This document shows, piece by piece, positions 33,914-42,729 of a stretch of 64,000 bases of DNA. The stretch covers positions 1-64,000 of the forward strand of contig CABSEJ010000001.1 of NCBI GenBank assembly GCA_902476765.1, read 5' to 3'. The position numbers and the translations under genes are program-made. The notes beneath the pieces were generated by a model that saw only the letters and a list, made by a program, of their open reading frames with translations, was not told the DNA's origin and ran no database searches. Within the stretch, counting starts at the first letter, position 1. Each line of letters starts with the position of its first letter. Origin of the DNA: an uncultured Blautia sp. Lineage in GTDB: Bacteria > Bacillota > Clostridia > Lachnospirales > Lachnospiraceae.

Positions 33914-35110
33914 CTATGTTTCTCTTTCCACCACAGCGGCGCACCCCATCCCCCCGCCAATGCAAAGAGCCGCAAGCCCTCTTCTGGCATTTCTTCTCTC
34001 CATTTCATAAAGAAGGGTAACTAAAATCCTGCAGCCTGATGCTCCTACCGGATGCCCCAATGCTATAGCGCCTCCATTTACATTCAATCTGCTGCTGTGA
34101 ATTTCCAATTCTTTTGATACAGCTAAAGCCTGGGCTGCAAAGGCTTCATTGGCTTCTACAAGGTCGAAATCGTCTAGTTTGTATCCTGTCTTTTTCATTA
34201 TCTTCCGGACTGCCGCCACAGGTCCGATTCCCATAACAGCCGGCTCCACTCCGGCCAAAGCTCCTGCCTTCCATATAGCCATAGGCGTCACGCCAAGCTC
34301 TATGGCCTTTCGCTCACTAAGCACTACAACCGCAGCGGCCCCATCATTGATTCCGGAAGAATTAGCTGCTGTAACTGTACCGTTTTCTTTAAAAGCAGGC
34401 CGTAATCTTCCGATACTTTCTGCCGTAGTTTCCGGCCGGATTCCTTCATCCTCAGCAAAAACTATGGTCTGTTTTTTACTTTCTACTGTGACAGGAACAA
34501 TCTCTTCTTTAAATCGCCCCTCTTGTCTGGCTCTTGCGGCCTTGGATTGACTCCAGGCTGCAAATCTGTCCTGCTCTTCCCTGGTGATATTCCATTTTTC
34601 CGCAATATTTTCCGCAGTAATTCCCATATGATATTGATAAAAGGCATCTGTCAGTGCGTCTTTCACCATGGTATCCACCAAGGTTCCATCCCCCATACGA
34701 TACCCATACCTGCCCTGGGTCACAGCATAGGGGGACATTGTCATGTTTTCCATGCCCCCCGCTACAACGATTTCTGCATCCCCTGCCTTTATCATTTCCG
34801 CTGCCTGATTTACACAGTTCAGCCCGGAACCGCATACAACATTCATTGTAACTGCAGGCACCTCCACCGGAATTCCTGCTTTTACAGCGGCTTGGCGGGC
34901 CACATTCTGTCCCTGCCCTGCCTGTATCACACACCCCATATACACCTGGTCCGCTTCCTCCTTCGGTATATGGCTGCGGCGAAGAGCTTCCCGGATTACA
35001 ATCGCTCCCAGTTCTGCTGCAGGCACCGCTTTCAGGGTTCCCCCCATAACGCCTATAGGAGTCCGGCAGGCGCCGGCAAGAACAATTCTGTCTCCATCCT
35101 GTTTAAGCAT
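33914..35110 (-). CDS. thlA: Acetyl-CoA C-acetyltransferase (thiolase)
   Basis: A 398-residue biosynthetic-type thiolase that splits acetoacetyl-CoA to two acetyl-CoA or runs the reverse. The acylated nucleophile is Cys93 in VVCGSGLNCV; GHPVGASG and CIGGGMGC complete the active site. I chose the ATG at 35110, which follows the stop of the preceding gene by 10 bases. An ATG at 35134 inside that gene is also possible. It connects the C4 acyl-CoA branch to acetyl-CoA. Confidence 0.95.
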   Translation of the reverse strand: MLKQDGDRIVLAGACRTPIGVMGGTLKAVPAAELGAIVIREALRRSHIPKEEADQVYMGCVIQAGQGQNVARQAAVKAGIPVEVPAVTMNVVCGSGLNCVNQAAEMIKAGDAEIVVAGGMENMTMSPYAVTQGRYGYRMGDGTLVDTMVKDALTDAFYQYHMGITAENIAEKWNITREEQDRFAAWSQSKAARARQEGRFKEEIVPVTVESKKQTIVFAEDEGIRPETTAESIGRLRPAFKENGTVTAANSSGINDGAAAVVVLSERKAIELGVTPMAIWKAGALAGVEPAVMGIGPVAAVRKIMKKTGYKLDDFDLVEANEAFAAQALAVSKELEIHSSRLNVNGGAIALGHPVGASGCRILVTLLYEMERRNARRGLAALCIGGGMGCAAVVERET

Positions 35111-35120
35111 TGGTGTTTTC

Positions 35121-36599
35121 CTATCTGTTTTCATCCTCTTTTTGTCCTCTCTGGATTCCCGCAATAGCCTGGGCCAGCTTCTTTTTCTCTTCCAGCCCTC
35201 CCTGCCTGCCAATCATAATCCTTTGGGCCTGAGGGCTTCCTGCACCATGAAGAGACTCGGTACGATATCCCACAGCACCTGCCCCCAGGGTCATACTTTC
35301 TATCAGACGCAGTATTTTCATACGGTCCATCACATCCGCAGTGCTGCTGCCCTTAAAATATTTTTTACACAATTCTCCCACTTCCGGAGAATGAAAATCC
35401 TGTTCTGAAGGCATAGTCACCATAAGACCCCCGGCAATATCCTCTGCCAGTCTTGCAATTTCATAAGGGTATCTGGTAACATTCTGCTTGCACACATTAG
35501 CCAAAAGGGTATTCATCTGATAATTCCCTGACAGGGTAGCTTTTCCTTCTGCCGAACAGGCAATGCCGCAGCAATACAAAGTCTCATTCAAATGCATCAT
35601 TTCAATGAGTTTATCTTTAATGTGAGAAGCTTTCTCCACACCGTTATACTCTGCCGCCACAGCCGCTGCTCCAATCAGCACATCTCCTACTCCCGCCTTA
35701 CAGCCTCCATAGCTCTGTCTGTGGTAACCGGCAAAACGCTCCACCAAGACTCCGGCAAACTCATACTCCTCACATAAGAAGACTCTCTCCCAAGGCACGA
35801 AGACATTTTCAAACACCACCAGGGCTTCCTGCCCTCCAAATTTACAATTGCCGCAGTCCATGCATCCATTGTCCTCTAATTTCCTTGTATCACAGGACTG
35901 GCGTCCGTAAATCATGGTAATTCCCTGGGCGTCAGAAGGTACGGCAAAACATACTGCATAGGCTTTATCCTCTTCCTTCATGGCTATGGTAGGCATGATA
36001 AGCTGTTCGTGAGAATTTACCGCTCCGGTCTGATGAGCCTTTGCCCCTGTTACGACAATCCCATCTCTCCGCTTCTCTACAATATGCAGATACATATCCG
36101 GGTCTTCCTGCCTGCCAGGCGACAGGCTTCTGTCCCCCTTAGGGTCTGTCATAGCGCCGTCTACCGTTAAATCCTTTTCCTGTACATATCTCATATAATC
36201 GCAGAAACGCCGGTGATAAACAGTTCCATATTTCTGGTCTGTTTCATAGGTTGTAGAATAAACTGCATTAAAAGCATCCATTCCCACACATCTCTGAAAA
36301 CAGGCCCCTGTTTTCTGGCCCAATATCCTCTGCATTTTCACTTTATTTACCAGGTCTTCCCTGCTCTGATGAATATGACAAAAGCGATTGATTCTCTCCC
36401 CTGTCAAATGAGATACTGTTGTCATAATTTCTTTGTATTGGGGATTCTGGGCCAAGGCATAAGTCATGGCCACAGAGTTTACAGATGGGCGAATAATAGG
36501 ATGGTCTACGAAATTATCCACCCTTTCCCCAAACAGATATACTACTGTCTTTAATTTTCCCAGGCTTTCTATATATTCCTGAGCCGTCATTAAACTCAT
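35121..36599 (-). CDS. abfD: 4-hydroxybutyryl-CoA dehydratase
   Basis: A 492-residue FAD and [4Fe-4S] enzyme that turns 4-hydroxybutyryl-CoA into crotonyl-CoA through a ketyl radical and also isomerises vinylacetyl-CoA. It closely resembles the Clostridium aminobutyricum AbfD along its whole length, from AQEYIESLGKLKTVVY to AVGYRTESLHGAGSPQAQRI. The four cluster ligands are all kept: Cys100 and Cys104 in GACFQRCVG, His293 in GYHRQSYGGC and Cys300. The enzyme is oxygen-sensitive. It lies 15 bases after the UxaA-type gene and just before thiolase. No 4-hydroxybutyrate CoA-transferase or dehydrogenase is near, so its CoA substrate must come from another step. Confidence 0.95.
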   Translation of the reverse strand: MSLMTAQEYIESLGKLKTVVYLFGERVDNFVDHPIIRPSVNSVAMTYALAQNPQYKEIMTTVSHLTGERINRFCHIHQSREDLVNKVKMQRILGQKTGACFQRCVGMDAFNAVYSTTYETDQKYGTVYHRRFCDYMRYVQEKDLTVDGAMTDPKGDRSLSPGRQEDPDMYLHIVEKRRDGIVVTGAKAHQTGAVNSHEQLIMPTIAMKEEDKAYAVCFAVPSDAQGITMIYGRQSCDTRKLEDNGCMDCGNCKFGGQEALVVFENVFVPWERVFLCEEYEFAGVLVERFAGYHRQSYGGCKAGVGDVLIGAAAVAAEYNGVEKASHIKDKLIEMMHLNETLYCCGIACSAEGKATLSGNYQMNTLLANVCKQNVTRYPYEIARLAEDIAGGLMVTMPSEQDFHSPEVGELCKKYFKGSSTADVMDRMKILRLIESMTLGAGAVGYRTESLHGAGSPQAQRIMIGRQGGLEEKKKLAQAIAGIQRGQKEDENR

Positions 36600-36614
36600 T
36601 GCTTTCTCCCCTCT

Positions 36615-37775
36615 CTATGCAAAATTGCAGTATCTGGCCATGGAAACATCCTGAAAACCCAGCAATTCTGCTTTTGGCTTTTCTCCCCGGGCCACTCTCA
36701 GTACCATCTCAAATAATTCCTCTCCGGCGGTTTCCAGTTCTTTTCCCTGGGTAAGAACCGGGCTGCAGTCATAATCTATGTTATCCGCCATCAGCCTGGC
36801 CGTCTCCTGGTTTGCCGTCAGTTTAATTACCGGGATAAGACCGGAACCCGTAGGCGTACCGTGCCCTGTAGTAAATACTGCCACCTGAGCTCCGGCAGCT
36901 GCCATTCCCACAATAGAAGCTACATCCTGCCCCGGTGTATCCATCACCACCAGCCCTTTTTCTGAAATAGGTTCACCATACCCTACTACTTCCCGGATAA
37001 CCGTAGTCCCTGCTTTATGTACACAGCCAAGAGACTTTTCCTCCAAAGTAGTAATTCCTCCTGCAATATTGCCTGGCGTAGGATTTCCGTTTCTGGGATT
37101 CTCTCCTACACAGAGAAAATCTTCCTCAAAGTCTTTGATGGTTTTTAAAAGCTTTTCTCTTACATCCTGTTTTTCGCAGCGGGCTGCCAGGATTTTTTCA
37201 GCTCCAATCATTTCCGGAGTTTCTGACAAAATCACTGTTCCTCCATGGCTTACCAATAAATCACTGCACTTTCCCACCACCGGATTAGCTGCCAGTCCGG
37301 AGGTAGGGTCAGAACCTCCACATTCTGTCCCCATCACCAGCTCCGAAATATCCGCCTCCTGTAGCGGAAGCAAATCCGCCTGCCTTCTCATGGCTTTTGC
37401 CAGTTCTATGATATGTTCCTCTGCTTTAAGACTTCCTCCTTCTTCTCTTAGAACTAATACCTCCAATGGTTTGCAGGTTTTTTCTCTGATTCTTTCAGCC
37501 AATAACGAAGCCTGCACTACTTCACACCCATTTCCCACCAGAACAGTTCCGTATACATTGGGATTTGCCGCCAGCCCGGACAAAGTCTCCAGCGTCACTT
37601 TCAAGTCCCGCCTGCTCAAAGAACAGCCGCCCTGGTTTGCTACATAAACAGCACCCTCTGTCTTCTGGGCTGCAAATCTTGCTGTTTCACTGGCACAGAG
37701 CGAACATGGCAGAATCAGCACATGATTCCGGATGCCAAACTTCCCGTCCGGCCTTCGATAGCCCTTTATCTTCAT
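36615..37775 (-). CDS. UxaA family dehydratase, large (C-terminal) subunit
   Basis: A 386-residue protein matching the catalytic C-terminal part of altronate/galactarate dehydratases. GYRRPDGKFGIRNHVLILP opens it, and GTECGGSDPTSGLAANP, GNPTPGNIAGGITTLEEKSLG and MDTPGQ are family blocks with conserved cysteines for an iron centre. Such enzymes remove water from sugar acids to give 2-keto-3-deoxy acids. The start codon overlaps the small-subunit stop by 4 bases (ATGA). The sugar acid is not known. A related split enzyme is sulfolactate sulfo-lyase SuyAB, which cannot be excluded. Confidence 0.88.
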   Translation of the reverse strand: MKIKGYRRPDGKFGIRNHVLILPCSLCASETARFAAQKTEGAVYVANQGGCSLSRRDLKVTLETLSGLAANPNVYGTVLVGNGCEVVQASLLAERIREKTCKPLEVLVLREEGGSLKAEEHIIELAKAMRRQADLLPLQEADISELVMGTECGGSDPTSGLAANPVVGKCSDLLVSHGGTVILSETPEMIGAEKILAARCEKQDVREKLLKTIKDFEEDFLCVGENPRNGNPTPGNIAGGITTLEEKSLGCVHKAGTTVIREVVGYGEPISEKGLVVMDTPGQDVASIVGMAAAGAQVAVFTTGHGTPTGSGLIPVIKLTANQETARLMADNIDYDCSPVLTQGKELETAGEELFEMVLRVARGEKPKAELLGFQDVSMARYCNFA

Positions 37776-38080
37776 CTCTTTTCCTCCCTGCATCCCTTAT
37801 CCTGCATCATGCAGGCACTTTGCAGATTATGTACATGAACCCACGCCCCCGGCAAAATGTCCTCTGTGGTCCTGCCGATTTCTTCTCCATATTTGCGGAC
37901 CATCTGTCCCTTCTTCATTTCCTGAATGGCCATTTTATGATACTGAGGAATATCTTCTTTGGCCCTCTGGCTATGTATACTGCCGGCCATGGTATAGCAA
38001 ACCGCTTCACCTGCCTTGGCTCCCTCGGTCAAGGTTATGACCTGGTCTGAGGGATGGATTAAAATTCCGGTTGGCTTCAA
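37772..38080 (-). CDS. UxaA family dehydratase, small (SAF-domain) subunit
   Basis: A 102-residue SAF-domain protein corresponding to the N-terminal part of altronate dehydratase (YHKMAIQEMKKGQMVRKYGE, then IGRTTEDILPGAWVHVHNL). In one-piece enzymes this region is fused to the catalytic part; here it is a separate gene overlapping PFOR and the large subunit by 4 bases on each side. The tight coupling implies equal production of the two subunits. Confidence 0.9.
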   Translation of the reverse strand: MKPTGILIHPSDQVITLTEGAKAGEAVCYTMAGSIHSQRAKEDIPQYHKMAIQEMKKGQMVRKYGEEIGRTTEDILPGAWVHVHNLQSACMMQDKGCREEKR

Positions 38081-41000
38081 CTTTCTCCCCCCTGTTTCTC
38101 CATGCTCAATTTTTTATATCTTTCATAACGTTCTCTGGCTTCCTCTTCTGCCTGGGCGAATAATTCTTCCGCCAGTTCCGGATTTTGTTTTGTCAGCGAA
38201 ACAAAACGTACCTCACTCATAAGGAAATCCCTAAATCCGGCTTTGGGCGCCTTAGAATCCAGAATAAAAGGATTTTTTCCTCTTTGCTTTCTTCTGGGGT
38301 CATAGCGGTACAAATTCCAATATCCGGCTTCTACCGCTCTCTTCTGCTGTTCCTGAGTTCGCCCCATCCCGCCTTTAATTCCATGATTGATACAAGGTGC
38401 ATAACCTATGATTAAAGACGGTCCCGGATAGCTCTCCGCTTCCTGAATGGCTTTTATGGCCTGAAACGGGTCTGCCCCCATAGCAATCTGGGCCACATAT
38501 ACATCTCCATACTGAGCCGCCATCATACCTAATTCTTTCTTTTTTCTTTGTTTTCCCCCAGCGGAAAATTTAGCTATGGCAGCCTTTGGCGTTGACTTAG
38601 AGGATTGTCCTCCTGTGTTGGAATAAACCTCTGTATCAAAAACCATTACATTTATATCTGCACCAGTGGACAGCACATGGTCTAAACCTCCATAGCCAAT
38701 ATCATAGGCCCATCCATCTCCCCCGAATATCCAATTGGAACGTTTGATAAAATAGTCTGCCCTCTGAAGAACCTCCCTTGCTCCTTTTATCTCCTGGTTT
38801 TTCTCCAGCTCCTTTTTCAACGCTTCTCCACGTTTTCTTGTATCCTTGGAATCCGTGAATCCTTCCAGCCACTGCCTGATAGTTCTTTCCAGTTCTTTAT
38901 CCTCGCTGTCAGAAGCCGAAAGCCCGGATAAAATTTCTTCCACCTGGTCTTTAACTTCCGCCCTAATAGCCTGGTATCCCAGATACATGCCTAACCCATA
39001 TTCCGCATTATCCTCAAAAAGAGAGAAGCCCCAGGCAGGTCCATGTCCCTCTCTGTCTTTCCGGTAAGGTACTGCAGGTGCACTTCCTCCCCATACGGTT
39101 GCACATCCCGCAGAGTTGGAAATCATCATTCTGTCCCCGAAAAGCTGTGTAATCAGCCTGGCATAGGGGGTCTCTCCGCATCCCGCACAGGCCCCTGAAA
39201 ATTCAAAGTAAGCCGGCAAAAACTGGCTTCCCTTCACACTGCAGCCGTTCTTCTCTACGATTTTCTGCAAGGGCCGTTTTGAAATCCAATCCCAGCTCTC
39301 TTCCTCTTCCGCCGTTCTCTGTTCCAGAGGAATCATCTGCAAAGCAGAATTTCCCGCAGGGCATACATTGATACAATTTCCGCAGCCTGTGCAATCCAGG
39401 GGAGAAAATCCCATATAAAAATACTGGCTTTGATACCCCTTAGCAGGACCGGCCTGGTTTCGTACTTTCTCCGGGGCATTCTCCCTTTCCTCCTCTGTCA
39501 GTAATTGTGGACGCAAAACCCCATGAGGACACACAAAAGAGCAGCGGTTGCACTGCAGGCAGGCCTGTGGATTCCAGTCGGGAACTTCTAAGGCAATTCC
39601 TCTTTTTTCATATTGTGTGGTACCAATAGGAAAGGTACCGTCTTCAATACCCTGAAAAGCACTAACCGGAATTTTGTCTCCCTGCTGCCGGTTCATGGGC
39701 ATCATAATACGGTTTACAAAAAAATCCAGCTTGTCTGACCCTGTATAAATTTCCTGTATCTGTTCCTCACAGACATTGGTTTTTAAAGCGCCGAGATTTA
39801 CTTTATGTAAGCGCTGAACCGACTGACGGATAGCCTCAACATTCATATCTATCACTTTCTGCCCCTGATGTCCGTAATTTTTCCGTACTTCCTGTTCCAG
39901 ATAAGACATGGCCTGGTCCAGGGGAATCATTTTCGTCAGAGCAAAAAATGCCGTCTGCATAATCATATTGATACGGCGGCCAAGCCCCAGTTCTTCCGCC
40001 AATTGTGCTCCGTTTATGGTGTAAAAGCGGATGTTTTTATTCAAAATAGTCTGCTTCATGGCCTCTGGCAAATGCTTACTCAGCTGCTGCTCATCCCAAA
40101 TACAATTCAGAAGAAAAATTCCATTTTCCTTTATTCCTTCCAGCAGGTCATAATCCTTTACATAAGCCTGGTTATGACAGGCAATATAGTCCCCATGTTC
40201 CACCAAATAGGAAGAGCGGATAGGACTGTCTCCAAAGCGCAGATGGGAAATGGTGATTCCTCCCGACTTTTTAGAATCATAGGCAAAATAAGCCTGCACA
40301 TATTTATTCGTATGATTTCCAATAATTTTCACTGCAGACTTATTCCCACTTACCGTACCGTCTGAACCCAGTCCCCAAAATTTGCAGTTTATGGTTCCTT
40401 TTGCTGCAGTATCCGGGAAATTCTTTTCTGCCGGAAGGGAATGTCCTGTAATGTCATCCAGGATACCTACAGTAAATCCTTCTACCGGATACTCCTGTTC
40501 TCCGTTTCTCAAAACAGCTCTCACATCACTTGGCCTGAAATCCTTAGAAGCCAGGCCGTAACGCCCGCCAATAATCCTTGGACTCTTATCCGCAGCCCTA
40601 AATGCGGCGCATACCTCCTGATACAAAGGCTCTCCTGTTGCACCCGGCTCTTTCGTGCGGTCTAATACCACCACTGTTTTCGTACTTTTCGGAAAAGCCT
40701 GCAAAAAATCACAGGCAGAAAAGGGACGAAACAGGCGAACCTGGACCAAACCATATTTCTCTTCCTGTTTATTCAGATAATCCAGAGTCTCCTTAATTAC
40801 TTCACAGGCAGAACCCATAGCAACCAAAACAACAGAAGGATTGCCGGCACCATAGTAATCAAACAGATGATACTGTCTCCCTGTTTCCTCCTGCAGCCTG
40901 TCCATATATTGCTGTACCAGCTCCGGCAGCTTGTCATAGAATCTATTTACAGCCTCTCTCTCTTGAAAGAAAATATCCGGATTCTGTGTGGTTCCTCTTA

Positions 41001-41649
41001 AAACAGGATGGTCCGGATTTAAAGCTCTGTCCCTAAGCTTCTTTATTTCTTCCCAATCCACCAATTTTTTTACTGTTTCTTCCTCTATCACTTCAATTTT
41101 CTGTATTTCATGGGAAGTCCGGAATCCGTCAAAAAAGTGAACAAAGGGAAGTCTGGCACCGATTGCTGATAAATGGGCAATACACCCTAAATCCATACAT
41201 TCCTGCACAGAGCCGGAGGCAAGCAAAGCCATTCCTGTCTGACGAATGCTCATCACATCCTGGTGGTCTCCGAAAATACTCAATGCATTGGAGGCCAGGG
41301 ACCTGGCGCTCACATGAAGCACACCGGGAAGCAGTTCTCCCGCAATTTTATATAGATTAGGTATCATCAGCAATAACCCCTGGGAAGAGGTATAGGTAGA
41401 GGACAGAGCTCCGGCCTGAAGACTGCCGTGAAGAGTTCCGGCCGCTCCGCCTTCCGATTGCATTTCAATCAGCCTGACCGGCCTTCCAAAAATATTCTTC
41501 TTTCCCTGAGACGCCCATTTGTCCACAGCCTCCGCCATAGGGGAGGAGGGTGTTATCGGATAAATAGCCGCAACCTCTGTAAAGTAATAGGACGCCATTG
41601 CTGCCGCTGTATTGCCGTCCATGGTTTCTTTCCTGTTCTTCTGCATCAT
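38077..41649 (-). CDS. nifJ: Pyruvate:ferredoxin oxidoreductase (2-oxoacid oxidoreductase)
   Basis: A 1190-residue homodimeric oxidoreductase that converts a 2-oxoacid and CoA to an acyl-CoA, CO2 and reduced ferredoxin. The order is N-terminal pyrimidine-binding domain (AAIYPITPSSPMAE), domain II, gamma domain, a ferredoxin domain with two [4Fe-4S] motifs (CLQCNRCSFVCPHG and CTGCGNCINVCPAG), and the TPP domain with CAGCGETPYARL and the GDGWAYDIG motif. Length and motifs are those of classical PFOR. The ATG at 41649 has AGGAGAAGAGG upstream. It is the only gene in the operon able to make a CoA thioester. The acid it uses may not be pyruvate, though pyruvate is the default. Confidence 0.93.
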   Translation of the reverse strand: MMQKNRKETMDGNTAAAMASYYFTEVAAIYPITPSSPMAEAVDKWASQGKKNIFGRPVRLIEMQSEGGAAGTLHGSLQAGALSSTYTSSQGLLLMIPNLYKIAGELLPGVLHVSARSLASNALSIFGDHQDVMSIRQTGMALLASGSVQECMDLGCIAHLSAIGARLPFVHFFDGFRTSHEIQKIEVIEEETVKKLVDWEEIKKLRDRALNPDHPVLRGTTQNPDIFFQEREAVNRFYDKLPELVQQYMDRLQEETGRQYHLFDYYGAGNPSVVLVAMGSACEVIKETLDYLNKQEEKYGLVQVRLFRPFSACDFLQAFPKSTKTVVVLDRTKEPGATGEPLYQEVCAAFRAADKSPRIIGGRYGLASKDFRPSDVRAVLRNGEQEYPVEGFTVGILDDITGHSLPAEKNFPDTAAKGTINCKFWGLGSDGTVSGNKSAVKIIGNHTNKYVQAYFAYDSKKSGGITISHLRFGDSPIRSSYLVEHGDYIACHNQAYVKDYDLLEGIKENGIFLLNCIWDEQQLSKHLPEAMKQTILNKNIRFYTINGAQLAEELGLGRRINMIMQTAFFALTKMIPLDQAMSYLEQEVRKNYGHQGQKVIDMNVEAIRQSVQRLHKVNLGALKTNVCEEQIQEIYTGSDKLDFFVNRIMMPMNRQQGDKIPVSAFQGIEDGTFPIGTTQYEKRGIALEVPDWNPQACLQCNRCSFVCPHGVLRPQLLTEEERENAPEKVRNQAGPAKGYQSQYFYMGFSPLDCTGCGNCINVCPAGNSALQMIPLEQRTAEEEESWDWISKRPLQKIVEKNGCSVKGSQFLPAYFEFSGACAGCGETPYARLITQLFGDRMMISNSAGCATVWGGSAPAVPYRKDREGHGPAWGFSLFEDNAEYGLGMYLGYQAIRAEVKDQVEEILSGLSASDSEDKELERTIRQWLEGFTDSKDTRKRGEALKKELEKNQEIKGAREVLQRADYFIKRSNWIFGGDGWAYDIGYGGLDHVLSTGADINVMVFDTEVYSNTGGQSSKSTPKAAIAKFSAGGKQRKKKELGMMAAQYGDVYVAQIAMGADPFQAIKAIQEAESYPGPSLIIGYAPCINHGIKGGMGRTQEQQKRAVEAGYWNLYRYDPRRKQRGKNPFILDSKAPKAGFRDFLMSEVRFVSLTKQNPELAEELFAQAEEEARERYERYKKLSMEKQGGES

Positions 41650-41674
41650 ACTGCCTCTTCTCCTGAATTTTCCT

Positions 41675-42709
41675 TTAGTTCTTAAAGACAATCCTGCCGG
41701 AATAGGATGAAAATTCTTCTATGGCCTTCTCAAACTCTTCCAGCTTCATTTCTTTGGCTACAAACTTGCTCAGGTCAATCTTACCGGTTTTCAGAATATT
41801 CATAACTTCTGTCCAGGTCTCATACATGCGCCTTCCAAAGATACCGGTAACAATCAGCTCTTTATACACAACTCCGTACATAAAATTCTGATAGGTCAAG
41901 GTTCCTTCCACCATACCCACATGTACGATGGTGCCTGCTATCTTCACTGCTTCCACCTCTTGATTAATGACTCGTTCATTGCCTGTAAAGTCAATAACCG
42001 CATCTACACCGCAGCCGTCAGTCTCACGTTTTACAATCTCCACCAAATCCTCTCTGGTACCATTGATTAGTACATCCGCCCCTCTGTTTTTGCTTTCTTC
42101 CAGCTTCTTATCACTGACATCTACAGCAAACAATTTGGTACAGCCCAGATATTTGGCAATTTCCACTGCCATCTGGCCGATGGTGCCTACCCCTGCAATA
42201 AGCAAAGTCTTTCCCGATGGATTAGCCTTAGAAACAGCATGCATTGCTGTTGCAAATGGTTCCAAAATGGCTCCTTCCTGAAAAGAAACATTATCCGGAA
42301 GCCTGATTAACGCTTTTTTATCCAGGGCAATATACTCCGCAAAGCATCCGTCAACTGTTCTGCCTAAAACACCCATATGGTTGCCGCAGATATGCCGGTT
42401 TCCTGTTCTGCAGGTTTCACAATATCCGCAGGGAATATGAGTCTCACCGGCCACCCGGTCTCCCTCTGCATAGCCCTCTACGTCTTCTCCCACCTTTACA
42501 ATAGTTCCTGCAAACTCATGGCCCATAATAAAGGGAAGGTCATAATTTGCCTTTTCCACCAAAGGTGTCCATTCATATACATCTACATCTGATTTACAAA
42601 GTGCAGATGCTTCTACCTTGATTAAAACCTGGTTTCTTCCAATTTCAGGAATCGGCACATCCGTCCATGTAAATCCAACTTCTCTTTTATCTTTTAAAAT
42701 CGCTTTCAT
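41675..42709 (-). CDS. Zinc-dependent dehydrogenase (threonine dehydrogenase-like MDR)
   Basis: A 344-residue medium-chain dehydrogenase/reductase resembling L-threonine 3-dehydrogenase and polyol dehydrogenases. Catalytic zinc ligands lie in ALCKSDV and MGHEF, and the structural zinc site is CGYCETCRTGNRHIC. The NAD-binding motif GVGTIGQMA precedes the acidic Asp (FAVDVS), which indicates NAD. It sits 20 bases after the propeller-like gene and 25 before PFOR, within the ketose-kinase operon. A polyol or sugar-acid dehydrogenase, or an aldehyde reductase, is the likely role. Confidence 0.88.
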   Translation of the reverse strand: MKAILKDKREVGFTWTDVPIPEIGRNQVLIKVEASALCKSDVDVYEWTPLVEKANYDLPFIMGHEFAGTIVKVGEDVEGYAEGDRVAGETHIPCGYCETCRTGNRHICGNHMGVLGRTVDGCFAEYIALDKKALIRLPDNVSFQEGAILEPFATAMHAVSKANPSGKTLLIAGVGTIGQMAVEIAKYLGCTKLFAVDVSDKKLEESKNRGADVLINGTREDLVEIVKRETDGCGVDAVIDFTGNERVINQEVEAVKIAGTIVHVGMVEGTLTYQNFMYGVVYKELIVTGIFGRRMYETWTEVMNILKTGKIDLSKFVAKEMKLEEFEKAIEEFSSYSGRIVFKN

Positions 42710-42729
42710 CTTTTTTCTCCTTAAACTTT

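Noticed and set aside
34523..35167. 214-residue plus-strand frame
   Set aside because: It is antisense to thiolase and rich in Cys/His as expected from a shadow of an AT-poor gene.
32262..36599. Classical butyrate synthesis cluster
   Set aside because: Butyryl-CoA dehydrogenase, EtfAB and a terminal CoA-transferase are missing.
35121..36599. 4-hydroxyphenylacetate 3-monooxygenase (HpaB)
   Set aside because: The fold is shared, but all four [4Fe-4S] ligands and near-continuous likeness to AbfD fit the dehydratase.
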